DNA of 11,097 nt, from assembly GCA_964622035.1 (NCBI GenBank), contig CAZUPF010000020.1:1-11097 (forward strand), in the 5' to 3' direction. Made by a program: the position numbers and the translations under genes. Origin of the DNA: CAZUPF01 sp964622035. GTDB lineage: Bacteria; Patescibacteriota; WWE3; JAUXAW01; JAYEID01. Below, one piece after another: positions 5,874 through 11,097 of this stretch (positions are counted from its first letter, which is position 1; each line of letters begins with the position of its first letter). Below the pieces are notes generated by a model, which was given only the letters and a program-made list of their open reading frames with translations, ran no database searches and was not told the DNA's origin.

Positions 5874-8800
5874 TTACTCGGGATCAACCTCCAAGCACAA
5901 GCCGTTTAGTTCCCGAACCAGCAACTTAAATGACTCCGGAAGGGTAGCCTCGGGGATCTCCTCACCCTGAATCAAGGCCTTGTAAGCTCGACTCCGGCCG
6001 ACAACATCATCCGACTTAATCGTTAGCATCTCCTGCAGATTCTCCACCGCCCCGTGGGCCTCCAAAGCCCAAACCTCCATCTCCCCAAAGCGCTGCCCAC
6101 CGAACTGCGATTTACCCCCCAAAGGCTGCTGAGTTATCAGGGTGTAAGGACCCGTCGAGCGGGCGTGGACCTTCTCTGCAACCAAATGCTCCAGCTTGAG
6201 AATATAAGACTCTCCAACCACTACCCGTTGGGAGAAGGGCTCCCCCGTCCGGCCATTGATAAGAACCCGCTTCCCATCGACAGGGAGTCCGGCCTTCTTA
6301 AGCTCGGCCTCCAAATCGTCCGCCGAGAACTTAGAGAACGGAGGAACGGCGTAACTTTTAGACAGCGCCTTGCCCGCCGCCCCCAAATGGGCCTCGAGTA
6401 ACTGCCCAAGGTTCATCCGGGAGACAATCGACGTTGGGCTCATAATAATATCAACTGGCGTTCCATCCGTCAAAAATGGCATATCTTCCTTGGGCAAAAT
6501 TTCCGAAATTACCCCCTTGTTACCGTGCCTCCCAGCCAGTTTGTCCCCCACCATCACTTTCCGCCGCTGAGCGACCATCACATGAATTTCCTCAATCACC
6601 CCAGCCGCGAGATCGGAGCTCTCCTCCGTCAAAACCCTAACCGCGACAACCGTCCCGTGCTCCCCATGCGGCACCCGCAAGGAATTATCCCGAACATCTC
6701 GCGCCTTCTCGCCAAAAATTGCCCGCAGGAGCCGCTCCTCTGCCGACAGCTCACTTTCGCCCTTGGGAGCAATCTTGCCCACCAAGATATCTCCCGCCTT
6801 CACTTCGGACCCCACCGCAACAACCCCACCCTCGTCCAAACTCCGCAACGCCTCCTCAGAAACATTAGGAATGTCTCGCGTAATCTCCTCCGGACCAAGC
6901 TTCGTCTCCAAAACCGAGACTACATAATCAGAAATATGAATCGAGGTGAGAACATCCTCCTCAACCACGCGGCTAGATAGAATAAAGGCATCCTCATAAT
7001 TCAGGCCTTCCCAGGACATGTAGGCAATAGTCAAATTTGCCCCCAAGGCCAACTCCCCGCCTTCGGTAGCCGGACCGTCAGCCAAAAGGCTTCCCACTTT
7101 GACCTTATCGCCCACCGCCACCCGAGGTACCTGGTTTAGACAAGTGTTGTCGTTAGATTTTACAAACTTGGAAAGGGGATATTCCCGCACCTTCTTCTTC
7201 CGACCCCGCACCTTGACCATCTCGGCATCCACATAGGTTACCTTCCCCGCCTCCTCCGCCAAGACTATCGCCCCAGAGTTACTGGCCAGTGCCTCCTCTA
7301 ACCCCGTCCCCACCAGCGGGGCCTCCGGACAGATTACCGGCACGGCCTGACGAGCCATGTTGGAACCCATCAAAACCCGGTTAGCGTCATCGTTGGCCAA
7401 GAAGGGGATCGTTGCCGCCGAGGCCCCCAGCAACTGCGTGGGAGTCACATCCATATACTCCACCTGTTCCCGCGGCCCAGAGAAGAAAACGCCCCCTCGC
7501 CGCAAGGGGACCCGCTCATCGAGGATAACCCCGTCCTCGTCAACCGACACCCCGGCGTTGGTAATGACGCACTCTTCCCCCTCCCAAGCGGGCATATAAA
7601 CCACCTCATCAGTCGCGCGAGTTTTACCTTTTTCGGTTACGACCTTTCGATAAGGAGCCTCAAGGAACCCCAGCTCGTTGACCCGACTAAAAAGAGCCAT
7701 GTGGGTTGTCAGCCCGATGTTTTGCCCTTCGGGAGTCTCCACCGGACAAATCCGTCCATAGTGAGTATAGTGCGCATCACGAACCGAGAAAGACGCTCTT
7801 TTTTCGGTCAGGCCGCCCGGACCCTTAACCGTCATCCGACGCAAGTGAGAAAGGAAAGATAGCGGATTATTCTGGTCATGGTACTGCGACAGCTGCCCCG
7901 AAGCAAAGAAGCTCAAAAGCCTAGCTCCAACTGGTCGGGTGGAGATAATCTCCCGCGGAGAGGGAAGCTTCCCCCGCGGCTGCACGCTCATCCGCCCCCT
8001 AATATTTCGCGACATCTGCAAAAAACCAACCCGCAAGTAGTGCTGCGTCATCTCGCCCACCCCACGAACCCGCCGATTGGCCAGGTGATCAATGTCGCTG
8101 TACTCACCTTCTCCGTTGTTGAGAGTAATCATCTTCCGGAGGATCGCGACCAAATCATCCTGCTGCAGCAGCCGCTGCGCCTTACCCGAAGGTTGCTTGA
8201 AACCGAGAACTTGGTTAATCTTGAAACGGCCTACTTTCCCGAGGTCAAAACGCTTGGGGTTGAAGAAGATACTCTGAACAACCTCTTCCGCATTTTTAAG
8301 AATCACCCGGTCGCCCGGCCGTACCCGCTCGAAAATTGCCAGGACAGCACTCTCCCGATCCTGGCTCTCGTCCTCCGCCAGCGTGTTGGCAATAAAACAG
8401 CGATCGGGGTCGTTGTCCACATCGGCAAAAAGGGCCATAATCTTCTTGTCGTCAGTTAGGCCGAAGATCCGCAAGAGCGTCGTCACCGGCAACTTCCGAC
8501 TACGATTGATGGAGACCCGTAGGCTACCGCTCTTAGTAGTGGATAACTCGAGCCACGCCCCACTCTTGGGAATAACTTTTGAGGTGGTAAGGCGGTTGCC
8601 CGTCCGGGGATCCAGCTCACCAGAAAAATAGACCCCCTCGGACCGGGTGAGCTGCCCCACAACGACCCTCTCCACCCCGTTGATAATGAAAGTCCCCCGG
8701 TTCGTCATCTCGGGAAAATCACCCATAAAAAGCTCTTGCTCTCTTTCCTTTCCGCTTTTCTCCTCGGTTAGACGAGCGGTGAGATACCAAGGGGAAGAAT

Positions 8801-9029
8801 AAGTAAGGCCCCTGGTTAGGGCCTCTTGGGGAGTAATATCGGAAGAGTCAAACCGAAGCTTCTCAAAATAAAGCTTCCAGCCCCGGCCAGTTTGGTCCTC
8901 AATAGGGCTGACTTCTTCCAAAACTTCTTTAATTCCCCCCACCCGCAACCAACCAAAAGATTCTTTCTGGAAGGAGGTAAGGTCGGGAAGAGGAAGGATT
9001 TCCTTTTCCTGGTTGAAATAATACCGCAT
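5874..9029 (-). CDS. rpoB: RNA polymerase subunit beta
   Basis: Beta forms the upper half of the polymerase cleft and the rifampicin pocket. I start at the ATG at 9029 (1051 aa, MRYYFNQEKEILPLPDL); a TTG at 9050 would add seven unsupported residues. Landmarks in order: GDFPEMTNRGTFIINGVERV (103-122), the rifampicin region SGQLSQYHDQNNPLS (377-391) through GPGGLTEKRASF, THYGRICPVETPEGQNIGL (422-440), IPFLANDDANRVLMGSNM (541-558), GDKLAGRHGNKGVIS (828-842), and the C-terminal clamp QQPLGGKSQFGGQRFGEME (967-985) with SDDVVGR. It is short for the family, lacking the enterobacterial insertions. In the drug pocket the E. coli Ser531, Ala532 and Leu533 positions are Thr400, Val401 and Lys402. It is the first gene of the operon, 116 bp after mltG. 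I see no Shine-Dalgarno and no convincing promoter in that gap. Confidence 0.98.
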   Translation of the reverse strand: MRYYFNQEKEILPLPDLTSFQKESFGWLRVGGIKEVLEEVSPIEDQTGRGWKLYFEKLRFDSSDITPQEALTRGLTYSSPWYLTARLTEEKSGKEREQELFMGDFPEMTNRGTFIINGVERVVVGQLTRSEGVYFSGELDPRTGNRLTTSKVIPKSGAWLELSTTKSGSLRVSINRSRKLPVTTLLRIFGLTDDKKIMALFADVDNDPDRCFIANTLAEDESQDRESAVLAIFERVRPGDRVILKNAEEVVQSIFFNPKRFDLGKVGRFKINQVLGFKQPSGKAQRLLQQDDLVAILRKMITLNNGEGEYSDIDHLANRRVRGVGEMTQHYLRVGFLQMSRNIRGRMSVQPRGKLPSPREIISTRPVGARLLSFFASGQLSQYHDQNNPLSFLSHLRRMTVKGPGGLTEKRASFSVRDAHYTHYGRICPVETPEGQNIGLTTHMALFSRVNELGFLEAPYRKVVTEKGKTRATDEVVYMPAWEGEECVITNAGVSVDEDGVILDERVPLRRGGVFFSGPREQVEYMDVTPTQLLGASAATIPFLANDDANRVLMGSNMARQAVPVICPEAPLVGTGLEEALASNSGAIVLAEEAGKVTYVDAEMVKVRGRKKKVREYPLSKFVKSNDNTCLNQVPRVAVGDKVKVGSLLADGPATEGGELALGANLTIAYMSWEGLNYEDAFILSSRVVEEDVLTSIHISDYVVSVLETKLGPEEITRDIPNVSEEALRSLDEGGVVAVGSEVKAGDILVGKIAPKGESELSAEERLLRAIFGEKARDVRDNSLRVPHGEHGTVVAVRVLTEESSDLAAGVIEEIHVMVAQRRKVMVGDKLAGRHGNKGVISEILPKEDMPFLTDGTPVDIIMSPTSIVSRMNLGQLLEAHLGAAGKALSKSYAVPPFSKFSADDLEAELKKAGLPVDGKRVLINGRTGEPFSQRVVVGESYILKLEHLVAEKVHARSTGPYTLITQQPLGGKSQFGGQRFGEMEVWALEAHGAVENLQEMLTIKSDDVVGRSRAYKALIQGEEIPEATLPESFKLLVRELNGLCLEVDPE
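7953..7979. repeat. Coding palindrome inside rpoB
   Basis: CCGCGG, three bases (AGA), then GGGAAGCTTCCC and CCGCGG form 6+6 paired bases around a perfect 12-bp palindrome, with a 3-base bulge on one side. It encodes PRGKLPSPR just before the rifampicin region. It may be chance, since the residues around it are ordinary. Confidence 0.5.
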
Positions 9030-9108
9030 TAATACAGAACGGGCGCACAAAAAACCTTGGCGCCTGACGAATAAAAGCCGCTTTATCCTAAAGTATTAAA
9101 CTGGCCAC

Positions 9109-9141
9109 TAGGTGGTAAGGGAAAACCCCGTCACCCACCTA
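9109..9141 (-). other. Hairpin between mltG and rpoB, weak terminator at best
   Basis: Minus-strand TAGGTGG (9141-9135) pairs with CCACCTA (9115-9109). An internal loop and a GGG/CCC inner stem close a 5-base loop. It starts 5 bases after the mltG stop codon. No U-run follows, so an efficient intrinsic terminator is not supported; it may protect the mltG mRNA end or attenuate entry into rpoB. The rest of the 9030-9145 gap shows a six-base T run on the transcript strand (9054-9049) but no clear promoter. Confidence 0.4.
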
Positions 9142-9145
9142 ACCT

Positions 9146-10180
9146 CTAGCGTACATATTCTAATACTTGTTGGTTATGTTCGTCAAGGGTTTTCGAGAAA
9201 TGAATCCCCCCCTCTTTATCGGAAACATAAAACCAATAGGGGGTTTCTTCGTAGTCAACCACGGCCGTAAGCGCTGCCAAACCCGGACTACAGATCGGGG
9301 CCGGTGGCAACCCCCGATATTTTCGCGTGTTGTACGGTGAGTCGATTGCCAAACTGGCTTTAGTCAGCTGCTCCGGCCACCAGGCGAACTCGTCGTCAAT
9401 AGTTGATAGTTGATAGTTGATAGTTGCCAGAGCGTATTGAATAGTAGCATCGGCCTCCAACGGCCAACCGTTTTTCCACCGCTTAATAAGAATCCCCGCT
9501 ACCTTGGCCCGGTCCTTGGCCAGCATCACCTCCCGCTCAACAATGGAGGCCATAATCACCACCTCCTCCACCGACAACCCGCGCACCCCCGCCCTCCTTC
9601 GCCACTCGTCACCAAACTTTTCATCAAACATTTCCCGCATCAACGCCACCACCTCTGTAACTGTGGCCTCACGCGAGAAAAAGTAGGTCTCGGGGAAAAG
9701 ATAGCCCTCCATCCCCCCCGACCCCTGCAAGAACTCCGCACCACTAAAGCGCAGCCCCTCAACCCCATCCAAGTACTCCGCCATCTCCTCTCGCCGCCAG
9801 CCCTCAGGAAAGGTAACTTTGAGATCAAAGGTCCCATGTTGTAGAAGTGCTACCGTCTCCGGCAAGCTGAGCCGTGGTGGAACGCGATACTCGCCGGCCT
9901 CAAGGGTTGTCCCCAAGTCGTTAAGCCGGAGGTAAAACTTGAACAGCACCTCAGAGCGAATAAGCCTCTTCTCAAAAAGGAGCTTACCAATCTCCGCCAC
10001 CCCCATCCCTGAGGGGATTGTAATCTCGGTAGTCTCCTTAGGCAGGGAGGGCCGGCTGAGAGCCGCCCGGTAACAAGCCCACCCACCAAAGGAGATCAGC
10101 AGCAACAGAAGGAAAAAATGAAAAACTCGCTTAGAGGTACCCCTCATTAGTCTGTCCATCCTAGCACAACCCCGTTTCAT
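9146..10180 (-). CDS. mltG: Endolytic murein transglycosylase (MltG/YceG family)
   Basis: MltG is a membrane-anchored lytic transglycosylase that cuts nascent glycan strands and sets their length. From the ATG at 10180 the product is 344 aa. There is a basic N-terminus, one membrane anchor at about 19-37 (VFHFFLLLLLISFGGWACY), a LysM-like N-terminal domain at about 52-117, and the catalytic domain from about 155. Catalytic landmarks are EGYLFPETYFF (158-168), MASIVEREV (210-218) with Glu215 the predicted catalytic acid, LEADATIQYAL (241-251), and SPYNTRKYRGLPPAPICSPG (281-300). A heptamer repeat sits at 252-261. Start choice is uncertain: 10180 is 3 bases after the mscL stop, but the ATG at 10147 gives a shorter, more typical anchor and follows a -10-like box. 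No start has a Shine-Dalgarno. It is probably co-expressed with mscL. Confidence 0.93.
   Translation of the reverse strand: MKRGCARMDRLMRGTSKRVFHFFLLLLLISFGGWACYRAALSRPSLPKETTEITIPSGMGVAEIGKLLFEKRLIRSEVLFKFYLRLNDLGTTLEAGEYRVPPRLSLPETVALLQHGTFDLKVTFPEGWRREEMAEYLDGVEGLRFSGAEFLQGSGGMEGYLFPETYFFSREATVTEVVALMREMFDEKFGDEWRRRAGVRGLSVEEVVIMASIVEREVMLAKDRAKVAGILIKRWKNGWPLEADATIQYALATINYQLSTIDDEFAWWPEQLTKASLAIDSPYNTRKYRGLPPAPICSPGLAALTAVVDYEETPYWFYVSDKEGGIHFSKTLDEHNQQVLEYVR
9399..9426. repeat. Four tandem copies of a 7-bp repeat inside mltG
   Basis: ATAGTTG is repeated exactly four times on the plus strand (transcript-strand unit CAACTAT). Because 7 is not a multiple of 3, the copies are read in different frames, giving TINYQLSTI. 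Gain or loss of one copy would shift the mltG frame; three copies would add or remove seven residues. It falls in a loop of variable length between IQYAL and the WWPEQLT/DSPYNT segment. Confidence 0.9.
10158..10168 (-). promoter_or_regulatory. Extended -10-like box before an internal mltG ATG
   Basis: Minus-strand TGTGCTAGGAT (10168-10158) contains TAGGAT preceded by TGC. It ends 10 bases before the ATG at 10147. The same TGTGCTA motif stands 9 bases before the mscL ATG. A start site 6-8 bases after the box would give a transcript with almost no leader, starting translation at 10147. No good -35 is visible. Confidence 0.35.
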
Positions 10181-10183
10181 AAA

Positions 10184-10519
10184 CTATCTAGATTTCCTAA
10201 CATGTTCCCGCCCGAGGACAAACTTATAAAAAGCAAAGATGATAAGGGCAATTATTAGGAAGTCAATCAGCGACCCCAGGAAATTACCAATGGCCAGCTC
10301 TACCGGACCCCAGCGCAAGACTAGCGCCCGCCACGCCCCACCGGGAATCAAAACCTCAACCACCGGCATAATAATATCCTCCGCCAGAGATTTGGACAGC
10401 TTGTTGACCGCCCCACCAATAACCACTGCCACTGCCAAACCAATCACCCCGTACTCTCTGAGAAAATTGAAGAACTCGTCGACTAGGTTTTTCTCTGTCT
10501 TTTCTCTTTCCCCCTGCAT
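10184..10519 (-). CDS. mscL: Large-conductance mechanosensitive channel (MscL)
   Basis: MscL is a membrane channel that opens under high tension to release solutes on osmotic downshock. The 111-aa product has the family layout: a short amphipathic N-terminal helix (NLVDEFFNFLREYG, 11-24), TM1 at about 25-47 with GVIGLAVAVVIGGAVNKL, the conserved DIIMPVVEVLIPGG (48-61), a short outer loop, and TM2 at about 80-102 (FLGSLIDFLIIALIIFAFYK). A basic tail (GREHVRKSR) follows. The loop and tail are shorter than in E. coli (136 aa), and the long C-terminal helix bundle is absent, as in compact MscL of small-genome bacteria. The ATG at 10519 has no Shine-Dalgarno; a -10-like box lies 9 bases upstream. 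mltG follows after 3 bases, suggesting a two-gene envelope unit. Confidence 0.92.
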   Translation of the reverse strand: MQGEREKTEKNLVDEFFNFLREYGVIGLAVAVVIGGAVNKLSKSLAEDIIMPVVEVLIPGGAWRALVLRWGPVELAIGNFLGSLIDFLIIALIIFAFYKFVLGREHVRKSR

Positions 10520-10528
10520 TATCGGTTC

Positions 10529-10539
10529 AGTTTAGCACA
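10529..10539 (-). promoter_or_regulatory. Extended -10-like box just before mscL
   Basis: Minus-strand TGTGCTAAACT (10539-10529) has TAAACT (4 of 6) with a TGC extension and ends 9 bases before the mscL ATG. The -35 region at 17-base spacing (TGTTCG, 10557-10552) is poor. The position predicts a leaderless or 1-4 base leader transcript. Its likeness to the box at 10158-10168 supports it. Confidence 0.45.
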
Positions 10540-10592
10540 GATATCCTATCACGAACACCCGAGTAAGTGTGGTGTAACTAATGTAGGCTTGC

Positions 10593-10620
10593 TGCTTCAA
10601 TGATATGTATCATTGAAGCA
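10593..10620. repeat. Near-perfect 28-bp palindrome between the glycosylase gene and mscL
   Basis: TGCTTCAATGATA (10593-10605) and TATCATTGAAGCA (10608-10620) are exact reverse complements with only two bases between. It lies in the 118-bp gap between the glycosylase stop and mscL. No U-run follows on the minus strand. It could be a protein-binding dyad, a repeat-family member, or an RNA hairpin protecting the upstream mRNA. The remainder of the gap (10540-10592) shows only a weak ACACC/GGTGT pairing. Confidence 0.85.
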
Positions 10621-10627
10621 CATAGAC

Positions 10628-10650
10628 TTCTAGACCCTTAGGGTCTAGAA
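10628..10650. repeat. Perfect 10-bp hairpin with the glycosylase stop codon as its loop
   Basis: TTCTAGACCC (10628-10637) and GGGTCTAGAA (10641-10650) pair exactly. The 3-base loop is the TAA stop of the glycosylase gene. The left-hand half on the transcript encodes its last residues (VSRP). It lies 7 bases from the 28-bp palindrome. There is no U-run, so it is not a canonical terminator. Confidence 0.88.
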
Positions 10651-11097
10651 ACGTTGTCGTTATCTTCTATGTAGAACCGCCAGGGTTTTTGGGCCCACTC
10701 GCCAGCGTAAGCAACGCCGACTCTAGGAGTGGCAACTATCTCAAACTTCCCCCCGGCCCCGCTTTCAACCCACAAACTCTTCCCCCGCGTCAAATCCCAC
10801 CCATCTAGCTCCCGAGTAATCTCCAGCCACCGACAAAGCTTCCCCGGCCCAGAGGCTACTCCTTTTCCCGCCGCCGAGGAAAAAAGCCAAGCTTTTGGGA
10901 AGTTTTCAAAGCTTGGCTTTGGGGAATCGGCGGCGGAAAGAGGCTCTAAAGCCCGGATCAAAACCGCTGCGCCGGGTTTCTCGGTAACGACGTTGAGGCA
11001 ATGATACATCCCGTAAATCAGATAGACATAGGCGTGGCCGGCTGGACCAAACATCACCTCCGTCCGCTTCGTCCGCCCGTGCGAAGAATAGATCGGA
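10638..11097 (-). CDS. 3-methyladenine DNA glycosylase (AAG/MPG family), 5' end missing
   Basis: These enzymes remove alkylated purines such as 3-methyladenine from DNA, starting base excision repair. The frame is open to the right edge (about 150 codons seen), so the start and the catalytic Glu of the EAYxG motif lie outside. Seen here: HGRTKRTEVMFGPAGHAYVY followed by LIYGMYHCLN, where the two tyrosines equivalent to human Tyr159 (base stacking) and Tyr162 (intercalation) and Asn169 are kept. Then come VLIRALEPL, SGPGKLCRWLEITRELDGWDLT, and the C-terminal PRVGVAYAGEWAQKPWRFYI. Between LEPL and SGPGKL lies a segment (SAADSPKPSF... to ...FSSAAGKG) encoded by a nested inverted repeat. The first visible residues, Pro-Ile and most of Tyr, are probably adapter sequence; a His is expected at the Tyr. 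The TAA stop lies in a hairpin loop. Confidence 0.93.
   Translation of the reverse strand, partial: PIYSSHGRTKRTEVMFGPAGHAYVYLIYGMYHCLNVVTEKPGAAVLIRALEPLSAADSPKPSFENFPKAWLFSSAAGKGVASGPGKLCRWLEITRELDGWDLTRGKSLWVESGAGGKFEIVATPRVGVAYAGEWAQKPWRFYIEDNDNVSRP
10861..10943. repeat. Nested 83-bp inverted repeat inside the glycosylase frame
   Basis: The inner arms AAAGCCAAGCTTT (10883-10895) and AAAGCTTGGCTTT (10908-10920) are perfect over 13 bp. The outer arms CCGCCGCCGA (10868-10877) and TCGGCGGCGG (10927-10936) are perfect over 10 bp. They extend to 10861 and 10943 with one C-A mismatch and one T-G pair. A 12-base loop and small internal loops complete a long hairpin that stays in frame. Confidence 0.9.
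11090..11097. other. Probable Illumina adapter remnant at the contig end
   Basis: The last eight bases, AGATCGGA, equal the start of the standard Illumina adapter AGATCGGAAGAGC. Just at this junction the glycosylase frame loses its conserved residue: the codon reads TAT (Tyr) where bacterial relatives usually have His (CAT), and only the base from the presumed adapter differs. Confidence 0.7.

Noticed and set aside
5861..5887. TTG start adding nine residues to RpoC
   Set aside because: It overlaps the end of rpoB, and family N-termini begin at the ATG (MADF...FDGLRLRL).
9030..9050. TTG start adding seven residues to RpoB
   Set aside because: No ribosome site, and MCARSVL has no resemblance to beta N-termini; the ATG at 9029 is preferred.
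9043..9080. Intrinsic terminator with the six-base T run before rpoB
   Set aside because: Only a GGCGCC palindrome precedes the T run; no adequate stem can be drawn.

Overview
All genes in this 11.1-kb window lie on the minus strand, so transcription runs from the right edge to the left. The best guess for the source is a Candidate Phyla Radiation (Patescibacteria) bacterium. The support is an S7 starting MRGKQAKKR, a compact 111-aa MscL, a short RpoB (about 1050 aa) without the large enterobacterial insertions, an RpoC with a roughly 90-residue helical insertion near its N-terminus, and genes packed with gaps of 3 to 27 bases. This rests on recalled family features, not on a tree. The order within the group is not resolved.

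Layout in the direction of transcription: (1) the 3' part of an AAG/MPG-type 3-methyladenine DNA glycosylase, cut by the right edge. The last 8 bases of the window (11090-11097) match the start of the Illumina adapter and look like contig-end contamination. (2) mscL, a mechanosensitive channel, followed 3 bases later by mltG, an endolytic murein transglycosylase. Together they suit an envelope/osmotic-stress unit. (3) A 116-bp gap, then a tight rpoB-rpoC-rpsL-rpsG operon encoding the two large RNA polymerase subunits and ribosomal proteins S12 and S7. fusA and tuf, which often follow rpsG, are absent here. (4) Two unrecognised genes with their own expression signals: a soluble 167-aa protein with a GTG start, strong Shine-Dalgarno, promoter and intrinsic terminator, and a 121-aa protein with three predicted membrane segments, with its own promoter and Shine-Dalgarno.

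The most unusual signals are small. They include a nested 83-bp inverted repeat inside the glycosylase reading frame, two further near-perfect palindromes at and after the glycosylase stop codon, and four copies of a heptamer inside mltG. mscL and mltG share matching TGTGCTA -10-like boxes 9-10 bases before an ATG, which suggests leaderless transcripts. S12 has Gln where Lys is usual at the streptomycin-linked position, and the rifampicin pocket of RpoB is divergent. The right-hand and central genes lack Shine-Dalgarno sites, while the two leftmost genes have strong ones.

No gene-free stretch exceeds 300 bases, and I see no tRNA, rRNA, CRISPR array or insertion sequence. I did not find convincing evidence of a new multi-gene system.
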